This document shows, piece by piece, positions 1-7,067 of a stretch of DNA of 24,802 nt. Source of the stretch: CAZUZD01 sp964624465. GTDB taxonomy: Bacteria; Planctomycetota; Planctomycetia; Isosphaerales; Isosphaeraceae. The DNA lies in assembly GCA_964624465.1 (NCBI GenBank), contig CAZUZD010000057.1:1-24802 (forward strand). Reading direction: 5' to 3'. Position 1 is the first letter of the stretch; each line of letters begins with the position of its first letter. The notes beneath the pieces were generated by a model. It was not told where the DNA came from. It worked only from the letters and a program-made list of their open reading frames with translations, and ran no database searches. Position numbers and translations under genes: made by a program.

Positions 1-2012
1 GCCAGGCTGATCGCCGCGTCCGTCGTCGTGAGCCGGATCGATCCGGCCATGCCGCCGTTGCCACCCAGGCCCCCGGACCGCCCGGAGATCACGGCATCGC
101 CGCCATTGCCGCCGGCGCCGGCATCAGCCTGGATCCGGGCGTCGATCGAGATCCCGCGCGTGCCCTCGAGCGTGACCCGCCCTCCCTGGCCTCCGTCGCC
201 GCCATCGGCCCCGAACGACCCATCGGCGCCGCCCGCGCCGACGGCCAGCAGCGGCGCCTGCACGAGGATGGACCCGGCGAGGATCGTGAGGTCGCCCGCG
301 TCGCCGCCGGTGTGCGCCCCGCTGCTGCTGACAACGGCCGGATTGATGAACCTCCCGGCCGTCTTGATCTCGATCGTGCCGCCGTCGGTGTGGATCCCGC
401 CGCCAGGCCCAGGCAGGATGTCGCCCGCAGTCAGGTCCCCGATGGCGAACGTGCGGCCTCCGACGGCGCTCCCGGTGGCGTCGAAGGTGATCCCGCCACC
501 GCCGGCGATCGGCTGCGCCGCGAACAGGCCGACGGCGGCCGGGGGTTTGCCGGTGCCGCCGATGGCGTTCACGGAAATCCCCGAGATCGCCGCCCCGCTC
601 GCGCCGGCTGTCCCCCCCGCGATCACCGTGACGCCGCCGGCCGCCCCGGTCCCGGCCCCGCCCGAGACGACCCTCACGCCCGCGATCCCGCCCGTTCCGA
701 CACCGCCGTAGGCGATCAGTGTGACGCTGCCGCCTGGCTGGTTCGCCCCGGTCGCGCGGGTGTCGATCCTGGACCCGGCCAGGGAGATGGTGCCCCCGGT
801 GGTGCTCCCGCCCTGGACCCGGACGCTCTGGCCCGGCGCCAGCGGCACTCCCGGAGGCAGGGTCGGGCTTCCTGCCGGCGCCCCCGCCGGCACGAGGTCG
901 GCCCCCGCGACCAGGGTGACGTCGTGCCCGCCCCGGAGCGGGTCTGTGGCCCGAATGACGACCGCCTTGTCGGCGCTGATGTTGCCGGTGGCGAGGATCG
1001 CCAGGCTTTGCCCGACCGTGATATCCCCGACGAGCACGATGTCGCCCAGGTTGTAGAACGTGGGATCGCCGGCCACGCAGAGGCTGCCCAGTTCGAGGAC
1101 CCCGGCCCGGGCAGCCAACCACGCGGAACCGGCTGCCACGTGGACGGTGCCAGTGACCCGGTTCAGATCGACCCCGAGGGTGCCCTGGCCGGCCTGCACG
1201 TCGATCGATCGTGCGGAAAAGTCACCTCCGCTCAGGGACAGGTGCGCCGCCGGACCAAGCTCCACCCCGCCGACGTGAATCGTGCCGTCGGGCGCCTTGA
1301 CCACGCCCGAGGTGTTGTCGATGTCGAGGATCTCCGACTCCACCGCCGGCAGGAGGCCGCCCGCCGACGCCTGGACTGCGGAGGCGTAGCGCGATGGCAC
1401 GGCGACGTGGATGTCGCCGGCCGTCGCCGCCACAACGCCATGATTGGCGACGACATCCGCCAGCAGATCGATCCCGGCGGCCGCTTGCAGGAACGCCGGA
1501 CTGGCGGCGGTTGCCGCGTTGGTGATGCTGCCGCCGGCCAGGACGGTGAGCGTGCCGGCGCTCGACATCGTGCCGTGGTTGACGAGATCCAGCGTCGCGA
1601 CCAGCCGCAGGCTCAGGTTGCCGACGGCGCCGCTCCAACCGGCCAGGCCCTCGGGAGGGAGCGCTGTGGTCATCAGCGACCCGTCGCCACCGACGATGTT
1701 CCGGGCCCGGATCGTGACGCTTTGCACCAGCGGATTCGTGGAGATGAAGTACAGGGTGCCCTGATTCTCCAGGTCGCCGCTCAGGTCCAGGACCGGAGTC
1801 GTCCCGACGTCGATGATCCGGGTCTGCCCGGTCGCGACGGACAGTTCCGAGGTCGGAAGGCCCGCACCCGGGATCGTGGGGATCGCGCTCAGCAGGCAGC
1901 GGGCCTCCAGGAGTTCCCCCGATCCAGGCCGCGAAACGATGCTCTGGCGACCGCGCCGAGAGCGGTTTCGCACCCGGGATGTGAACCAGGAGCCTCGGCG
2001 AGGAGTGGACAT
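1..2012 (-). CDS. Large exported LEPRxLL-type filamentous repeat protein, 3' end outside window
   Basis: The reading frame is open from an ATG at 2012 down to the left edge, about 670 codons with no stop, so the C-terminus lies outside the window. The start is chosen because AAGGAG lies at about 2028-2023, some ten bases upstream, and a good promoter sits further up. Residues 1-30 are Arg/Ser-rich. Residues 34-43 read LLEARCLLSA, matching the planctomycete LEPRxLL export signal with Ala for Pro. The rest is low in Cys and rich in Gly, Ala, Val and Thr. It has repeated short strands such as GTLTVLAGGSITN, AAGIDLLADVVANHG and GGSVTLIAYGGVG, typical of a beta-helix of the filamentous-haemagglutinin/autotransporter type. 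By family knowledge this would be a cell-surface or secreted structural protein or adhesin; no enzymatic motif is seen. The plus-strand frames here are shadows. Confidence 0.85.
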   Translation of the reverse strand, partial: MSTPRRGSWFTSRVRNRSRRGRQSIVSRPGSGELLEARCLLSAIPTIPGAGLPTSELSVATGQTRIIDVGTTPVLDLSGDLENQGTLYFISTNPLVQSVTIRARNIVGGDGSLMTTALPPEGLAGWSGAVGNLSLRLVATLDLVNHGTMSSAGTLTVLAGGSITNAATAASPAFLQAAAGIDLLADVVANHGVVAATAGDIHVAVPSRYASAVQASAGGLLPAVESEILDIDNTSGVVKAPDGTIHVGGVELGPAAHLSLSGGDFSARSIDVQAGQGTLGVDLNRVTGTVHVAAGSAWLAARAGVLELGSLCVAGDPTFYNLGDIVLVGDITVGQSLAILATGNISADKAVVIRATDPLRGGHDVTLVAGADLVPAGAPAGSPTLPPGVPLAPGQSVRVQGGSTTGGTISLAGSRIDTRATGANQPGGSVTLIAYGGVGTGGIAGVRVVSGGAGTGAAGGVTVIAGGTAGASGAAISGISVNAIGGTGKPPAAVGLFAAQPIAGGGGITFDATGSAVGGRTFAIGDLTAGDILPGPGGGIHTDGGTIEIKTAGRFINPAVVSSSGAHTGGDAGDLTILAGSILVQAPLLAVGAGGADGSFGADGGDGGQGGRVTLEGTRGISIDARIQADAGAGGNGGDAVISGRSGGLGGNGGMAGSIRLTTTDAAISL

Positions 2013-2183
2013 GGTGCAGCTCTCCTTCAGCGATCGGAGCGACCCAGTCTCCGCCGCCAGTGCAGCGCGGCAAAAACCGTCAATCGGCAGTCGAATGGAA
2101 TCCTCCGGCGCCGCCCACAGGACGGTCTGAGACACCCGCCTTCAGCACACGCACCGGACATTGAGACCAGTCGAGACGTGGTC

Positions 2184-2212
2184 ATAATCAAACCTAAAGA
2201 TCACCAAGTCAA
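2184..2212 (-). promoter_or_regulatory. Sigma70-like promoter for the LEPRxLL gene
   Basis: On the minus strand TTGACT (2212-2207) is followed after exactly 17 nt by GATTAT (2189-2184). This AT-rich patch stands out in very GC-rich surroundings. Transcription would start near 2177, giving a leader of about 165 nt before the ATG at 2012. The match is by eye to the sigma70 consensus. Confidence 0.6.
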
Positions 2213-2443
2213 TCCATGCGCCCATTCATTCTGCTGGTGGCGAGTGCCGTGATGCGCGGCGATCTCCACCAGGAACTGGCACCGCGAGCCGTTGCGGGTG
2301 GGAGACCGGCCGACCAGACCCGGCCGATCGGCTATGATCAGCAACCGGTCAGGAATCGGGGCGGCTCGAACGACGCCTGGGTCGTGTCCGCTCGAGGGTA
2401 CCGGCGAACTCCGGGACGATCGGCTGTCCCGCAGGAGGGGTGG
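2213..2443. other. Divergent intergenic region upstream of the ceramidase-family gene
   Basis: No gene is supported between the leftward promoter and the start at 2444. The plus-strand frame is open from 2216, but the residues before the signal peptide have no recognisable character. TATGAT at 2333-2338 could be a -10 element for the rightward gene, although I see no -35 at the right distance. Confidence 0.4.
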
Positions 2444-3781
2444 ATGCGAAGGCTGAGTGGGATCCTTGGAGTCTGCCTGACCCTGCTGGCTCCGGTCGCC
2501 TCGGCCAGCACGTTCCGAGCGGGGTTTGGCGCGGTGGAGATCACGCCGCCCAGGGGGACGCCGCGCCAGGGATGGAACTCGAAGCTCGTGGGCGAATCGG
2601 CGCTGGACCCGCTCTTCACGCGCGCGGCAGTGTTTCAGCTCGACGCGGCCCCACCCGTCGTCGTGATTCAGCTCGACGTCGCCCAGGTCAGCGCGGCCGA
2701 CACCGCCGCGATTCGCAAGCTGGTGAGCACTCGCCACGACCTGCCCGGCGACCGGGTGATGGTGACGGCCACGCACAACCATTCCGGTCCGGCGATGATC
2801 GACGAGGCCTTGCCGCGCGACGAGCATTACATCCAGCGGCTGTTCGAGGCGACCGTCGAGGCCGTGGGTCAGGCGCTGATCGCCCGCGAGGTCTGCGAGA
2901 TGGCGGCCGGGACGGCCTTCGAGTTCGACGTGGCCACCAATCGCCGGATCCTGATGCGCGACGGTACCGTGAGGACTCACGGCTCCTTCACCGATCCGGC
3001 CGCTCTGGGCTTCGAGGGACCCATCGATCCCGAGGTGGCCGTGCTCGCCTTTCGCGGTCCCGATGGCGGCATCCGCGGGGCACTGGTGAATTTCGCCTGC
3101 CATCCGACCCACCACGGCGGCGACCCGATCTTCAGCGCTGGCTATCCCGGCTCCGTCGCTCGCGATCTCAGGTTGCGGGGCATCCCCGTGACGCTCTTCC
3201 TCCAGGGAGCCGCTGGTAACATTGCATACGACGATCCGAAGGGTCGCCCGGTCAAGACGCTGGACGAGATCGGCCGCATCCTGGCCGACGATGTGATGCA
3301 GGCGCTCGAAAAATCGACCTGGTCCCAGCCAACCCTGGTCTCGTCGCGGTCCACGACCGTGCGATTGCCGTATCGCAAGCTGAATGAGGCCGAGGTCCAG
3401 GGGACCACCCCCGGTGCCCAGCGGTTCGGCGAGCCGGGCTACTACGAGCGAACGATCCCGCCGCTGGTGAGCTTGATCCGGGAACAGAAGGCCGAGGCCG
3501 CCGAGGTCCAGGTGATCCGGCTTGGCGATGTGGCGCTGGCGGCACAGCCGTCGGAGTCGTTCGTCGAGCATGGCCTGCGGATCAAGGAGGCCACCTGGCC
3601 GATCCGGACCCTGGTCGTCTGCTACGCCAACGGCATGGTCGGCTACCTGCCCCATGAGGCGGCGTTCCGACGCGGCGGCTACGAGTGCACGTTCGGCCCC
3701 CCCAGCCGGATGGCGCCCGAGGCCGGCCGGGTGCTGGCCGATGCGGCCATCGAGCTGATTCGTCGCCCGCCGAGCCCTTGA
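2444..3781 (+). CDS. Secreted neutral/alkaline non-lysosomal ceramidase-family protein
   Basis: The start at 2444 (445 aa) follows CAGGAGGGG and opens a classic signal peptide: Arg-Arg at residues 2-3, a hydrophobic core and ASA|S cleavage near residue 21. The open frame begins earlier at 2216, but that stretch does not look like protein. The mature N-terminus (GFGAVEITPP) and the His motifs THNHSG (about 110-115) and CHPTHHGG (about 219-226) match the neutral ceramidase N-terminal domain (Pfam PF04734), whose His residues bind zinc. That family hydrolyses the amide bond of ceramides outside the cytoplasm. The protein is shorter than full neutral ceramidases and lacks their C-terminal domain, as in many bacterial members. 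In the segment FLQGAAGNIAYD I cannot place the family's nucleophilic serine, so the substrate may differ. It appears to be a single-gene unit. Confidence 0.82.
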   Translation: MRRLSGILGVCLTLLAPVASASTFRAGFGAVEITPPRGTPRQGWNSKLVGESALDPLFTRAAVFQLDAAPPVVVIQLDVAQVSAADTAAIRKLVSTRHDLPGDRVMVTATHNHSGPAMIDEALPRDEHYIQRLFEATVEAVGQALIAREVCEMAAGTAFEFDVATNRRILMRDGTVRTHGSFTDPAALGFEGPIDPEVAVLAFRGPDGGIRGALVNFACHPTHHGGDPIFSAGYPGSVARDLRLRGIPVTLFLQGAAGNIAYDDPKGRPVKTLDEIGRILADDVMQALEKSTWSQPTLVSSRSTTVRLPYRKLNEAEVQGTTPGAQRFGEPGYYERTIPPLVSLIREQKAEAAEVQVIRLGDVALAAQPSESFVEHGLRIKEATWPIRTLVVCYANGMVGYLPHEAAFRRGGYECTFGPPSRMAPEAGRVLADAAIELIRRPPSP

Positions 3782-3811
3782 ACTCCAATCCCGCCTGCCG
3801 AAACTCTGGAT

Positions 3812-3828
3812 CTGTCCGCGCGGGACAG
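3812..3828 (+). terminator. Small hairpin after the ceramidase-family gene
   Basis: CTGTCC (3812-3817) and GGACAG (3823-3828) form a 6-bp stem with a 5-nt loop, 31 nt after the stop at 3781. There is no U-run, so it is at best a weak terminator. Confidence 0.3.
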
Positions 3829-3891
3829 TCCTGGCTCGAGGCGAGTCCGCTCCAGAGATCGAAACGGCGCGGAAGGCGCTTCGGAGGGGCC

Positions 3892-4878
3892 ATGACGCAG
3901 ACGCCGCGTGAGACGAATGATCCGGACGGCGATCGGCTGCGGGCGGCCGAGGCGCTGCGGTCCCAGGGGCGGTCGGTGACGCAGGTCTGCGAAGAACTGG
4001 GCATCAGCCGGTCCACCTACACCCGCTGGCGCCGGCGGCACGGCCGGCCCGCGCAGGACGGTACCGACGGCTCACTGCCGCGCGGGCGACCTGGAGAATC
4101 GAGCCATCCGCTCGAGGTGGCCGCCCGCCGGGCCTTCCGGGGGACGCGGTTTTATGCCGACCTCTACGGGCGGGAGCCCGCCGATTCCCGGGAGATTCCA
4201 TTCCTCACGGCGTCGGACTATCACCGGGCCGCGGGCCTGCTCGACTGCGTATTCCATCGCGAGGCGATCCTGGGCGTGTTGCCGCCCTACAGCCGCGACG
4301 CCAGCCGGTTCCCGTTTGCAGTTCCTGAGGATGAGCTCGAGCTGGTGCTCCGGCAGCGTCGGATCGTCCGGGCGCTCGAGCACCTGGGCGTCGATCTCCA
4401 GGCGGCCCCCCGCTTCCTGATCGTGGCCGACCCGCGCCGCGGCCCGTTCGCCTGCGAGCTGGCCAAGGGCCTCTACTGGGAAGGCTTCCAGACCTCGATC
4501 CACTTCGCGCACGATCCCGCCGAGCCACTGGTCCAGGAGGTAGCCCGCCACGATCCCGACCACATCGTGCTGGTCAGCGGTCGGAGTCAGCGGCACACAC
4601 TCGACCGATCCCCCCACACGGTCTGGCTGGTGGAGCAGTGCGGAGAGGGTCGTCTCGATCCTGGAGAATTTCCGGCGTTGCTCTACGCGGATGGCATCGA
4701 CCTGATCGGCGCCCGCGCCGGGGGTCAGGGTGGGTACGACACGGACCCCGATCAGCTGCTCCTGGAAGTGGATGCGAGGTCTGGACTGACGCATGTGACC
4801 AAACTCCAGGCGTCGTGCTTCCCGCTGGTGCGATTCGGTCTGAACTGCCGGGTGCCGACGGCGGAGGGAGGATCGTGA
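3892..4878 (+). CDS. HTH domain fused to a degenerate PaaK-like (AMP-ligase-related) domain
   Basis: This 328-aa protein starts at ATG 3892 behind TCGGAGGGG. Residues about 15-50 form a helix-turn-helix close to those of IS3-type transposase OrfA proteins (VTQVCEELGISRSTYTRWRR). Residues about 70-320 resemble the phenylacetate-CoA ligase (PaaK)/LuxE layout: FRGTRFYADLYG with EIPFLTASDY at the start, HDPDHIVLVSG in the middle, and a closing HVTKLQASCFPLVRFG that recalls the PaaK segment ending in PLIRYRTGD. The adenylate-binding SSGTTG loop and the YGTTE motif are absent, so catalysis is unlikely. I infer a DNA-binding or partner-sensing role linked to the next gene. The stop overlaps the next ATG (TGATG), indicating translational coupling. 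The HTH assignment is firm; the PaaK relationship is moderate. Confidence 0.7.
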   Translation: MTQTPRETNDPDGDRLRAAEALRSQGRSVTQVCEELGISRSTYTRWRRRHGRPAQDGTDGSLPRGRPGESSHPLEVAARRAFRGTRFYADLYGREPADSREIPFLTASDYHRAAGLLDCVFHREAILGVLPPYSRDASRFPFAVPEDELELVLRQRRIVRALEHLGVDLQAAPRFLIVADPRRGPFACELAKGLYWEGFQTSIHFAHDPAEPLVQEVARHDPDHIVLVSGRSQRHTLDRSPHTVWLVEQCGEGRLDPGEFPALLYADGIDLIGARAGGQGGYDTDPDQLLLEVDARSGLTHVTKLQASCFPLVRFGLNCRVPTAEGGS

Positions 4879-6266
4879 TGCCGCCTCAGTTCCACCGGCA
4901 CGAGGATGGTTCGGTCAGCCTCCTCGGGAGTAGTCCGCGCGATCTCGACCAGATGCGGCGCTTCTTCACCTGGATCCACCGGGTCTCGGGTCACTACCGG
5001 TCCGTGATGGAACGCTCCGGGCTGTCGCCGGACGATCCCCCGATCGAGCTCCACGGCCGGTTCCCGACCACGAGCCGGGACGATTACCGGGAGATCCTCC
5101 AGCCTGAGGCATTATCGCGGCTGCACGGTGAGAGGTTCGTCTGCGACTACAGTTCCGGCACCTCCGGTCAGTGTGTGCTCCGGCTGGCGAGCCCGGCCGA
5201 CGAGCTCGCCGAGCAGGCCATCACCGAGGCCGTCTTTCGCCGGGCTGGCCTGCGGGGTGGCGACACATTCGTGTGTGCCGACGTGGGCTTCCCCGAGATC
5301 TACGAGTTCTATGCGCGAGCGGCCCGGGCTGTCGGGGCGGCTCGCAGCACGTACCTGCACCTGAATCGCGATTATGCCCGCTCACTCGAACCGCTGCGTC
5401 AGCTCAAACCCGCGGTGTTCCTGACCCTCCCGAGCCTGCTGGCGCGCTGCTGGCCCCACCTTCAGGGGTACTGGCCCAGGGGGCAGTCTCCAATCCGGTC
5501 GTTGATCTTCATGGGTGAGCCGATGCCCTCCGGATTGCGTCGCGAGGTCGAGGCCACCCTGGGCTGTCAGGTGTTCTCGTTCTACGGCACCACGGAGACC
5601 GGGGGGATGGCCGGCGAGTGCACCCTCGGAGAGGGCTGCCACTTGGATCCTACCCGGATCGGCGCCACGGTCCTCAGGCCCCAGCCGGTCGACGATCAGA
5701 CGATCCAGGGGGAGCTGTGCCTGACGACCTGGCACCTCCGCGACCACCCGGTCGTGAAGTACGGGGTCGGGGACATGGTGCGACTGACGAATGCACCGTG
5801 CGCCTGTGGCGACTCCACGCCCAGGCTCAGCGTTGTGGAGCGGACCCAGGAGAGCTTCGTCCTGGCCGGCCTGAAACTGCGGTACGCGACCATCCTGGCC
5901 GCCTTGCAGGCCGTGGTCGGATCGCTGGACGGGTTGACCATCGTCTTGAGTGACGTGCCCGAGTCGGACGGCCACACCCTCATGCACCTGACCCTGCCCG
6001 CGCGGTTCGCGCCCCTCGAAGCGCAGCTGCTGGACGTGCTCCGTTACCGGATCTTCGAGCTCGACGACTTGCACCACTTCGGGTTAGTCCGATTTGCCCT
6101 GGAGTTCCGCGATGTTGTCGCAGCCGACGCCCGCAAACTCCGTCGTGTGACCGATCACCGCCGTTATCTCGGTACGGGGCGGGTCTCCGATGCGACGACC
6201 ACAAGGCCCGCCCGGTCCGCGGGCCGTCGCAGGCCCTCGGGACTCGGCCGGGACGATGGCGCTTGA
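4878..6266 (+). CDS. PaaK/LuxE-like AMP-forming acyl ligase
   Basis: This 462-aa protein begins at ATG 4878, overlapping the previous stop by one base, with GGAGGAT just upstream. It carries the full PaaK signature set: the P-loop SSGTSGQ (residues 92-98), FYGTTETGG (235-243), HPVVKYGVGD (about 290-299) and a zinc-knuckle-like CACGDSTPRL (about 308-317). Family enzymes activate a carboxylate with ATP and transfer the acyl group to CoA or to a protein cysteine. Which applies here cannot be read from sequence, and the partner genes do not resemble a phenylacetate pathway. The last 40 or so residues are Arg/Ser-rich and probably disordered. Cytoplasmic; no signal peptide. The call is firm for the fold and open for the substrate. 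Confidence 0.85.
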   Translation: MPPQFHRHEDGSVSLLGSSPRDLDQMRRFFTWIHRVSGHYRSVMERSGLSPDDPPIELHGRFPTTSRDDYREILQPEALSRLHGERFVCDYSSGTSGQCVLRLASPADELAEQAITEAVFRRAGLRGGDTFVCADVGFPEIYEFYARAARAVGAARSTYLHLNRDYARSLEPLRQLKPAVFLTLPSLLARCWPHLQGYWPRGQSPIRSLIFMGEPMPSGLRREVEATLGCQVFSFYGTTETGGMAGECTLGEGCHLDPTRIGATVLRPQPVDDQTIQGELCLTTWHLRDHPVVKYGVGDMVRLTNAPCACGDSTPRLSVVERTQESFVLAGLKLRYATILAALQAVVGSLDGLTIVLSDVPESDGHTLMHLTLPARFAPLEAQLLDVLRYRIFELDDLHHFGLVRFALEFRDVVAADARKLRRVTDHRRYLGTGRVSDATTTRPARSAGRRRPSGLGRDDGA

Positions 6267-6386
6267 TCGGATCGCGTCGCACGACTAGCCTGGGGCCGGC
6301 GCATCACGCGGTCGGTGTGGCGTCGGGTCGGGTCGTTGGGACCATTCCAGAATCGATCGGGGCCGTGGCCAACCGGGAGTGCGTTC

Positions 6387-7067
6387 ATGGGGGCTTACGC
6401 CAAGACCGCGCCCGGCGAGCGGTTGACCTATCAGCCGAGCAACCTGAGTCGGTATGAGGGCGAGCCGTTCTGCCTCCGGATCACCCCGGAGGACACCGAG
6501 CTGGACCGTTGCTTCTTCGTGTACCTGGATGAACGGCTCGAGCACGACTCCATTCGCAGCCTGATGCAGTCCTACTTCCTCTCACCCCGGCCCGAGCAGG
6601 TGAAGGAGATGGACGGCTGGCTGGAGGCCTGGCTCGGGGTCGACCCGCTGTTGCACAAGAAGTACGCCCTGCTCCGTCAGATGATCGCCCAGGTGCAGGC
6701 CCGTGGCGGTAAGTTGATGTACCACATCAATCATGGGCCCGGTCCGGTCAACACCGAGGACTCGATCCACAGTCACCTCGGAACCAGCGTCTTCGACAAC
6801 GGTAGCTTCAACGACAAGATCCTCGACCTGGTCCTCGAATTCCACTGCCACGAGGAAGCCCGGGCCGAGCTGGTCCAGTGGGCGCTGTTTCCGCCCAGCA
6901 ACACCAGCGGTGTGACCGGCCCGACCGTACGGGTGGGCCGCCGGCGCTTCCTCTCTCGCCTGGCCCTGGCGCTGCTCGCACTGCTGACGTTCCCGCTCAT
7001 GCTGTTCAGTTGTCGGGGGAATCGGAATGGCAATGGAGGCGGCGGCTTCGGGGGCGGGATGCTCTGA
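6387..7067 (+). CDS. Unrecognised small protein with C-terminal membrane segment and Gly-rich tail
   Basis: This 226-aa protein is read from ATG 6387, the Met directly before GAYAKT; an in-frame Met at 6315 is possible but its extra residues look random. Residues 1-180 are soluble and mixed alpha/beta, with scattered Cys and His (HCHEE near 153-157). After a basic patch (RVGRRRFLSR, about 182-191) comes one hydrophobic segment (about 190-208), ending in FSC and then the tail RGNRNGNGGGGFGGGML. The layout suggests a tail-anchored protein. The basic-hydrophobic-Cys pattern also looks like a lipoprotein or Tat signal placed at the wrong end. I do not recognise the family. The gene lies 120 nt after the ligase and overlaps the next gene by 41 nt, so the two are probably translated together. 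Confidence 0.72.
   Translation: MGAYAKTAPGERLTYQPSNLSRYEGEPFCLRITPEDTELDRCFFVYLDERLEHDSIRSLMQSYFLSPRPEQVKEMDGWLEAWLGVDPLLHKKYALLRQMIAQVQARGGKLMYHINHGPGPVNTEDSIHSHLGTSVFDNGSFNDKILDLVLEFHCHEEARAELVQWALFPPSNTSGVTGPTVRVGRRRFLSRLALALLALLTFPLMLFSCRGNRNGNGGGGFGGGML

Noticed and set aside
312..2252. A 646-codon open frame on the plus strand
   Set aside because: It is Arg/Asp/Gly-rich, has no domains, and is antisense to the LEPRxLL gene, which has signal, RBS, promoter and repeats.
3892..4050. IS3-type transposase OrfA
   Set aside because: Only the HTH is present, it continues in frame into an unrelated domain, and there are no terminal repeats or OrfB nearby.
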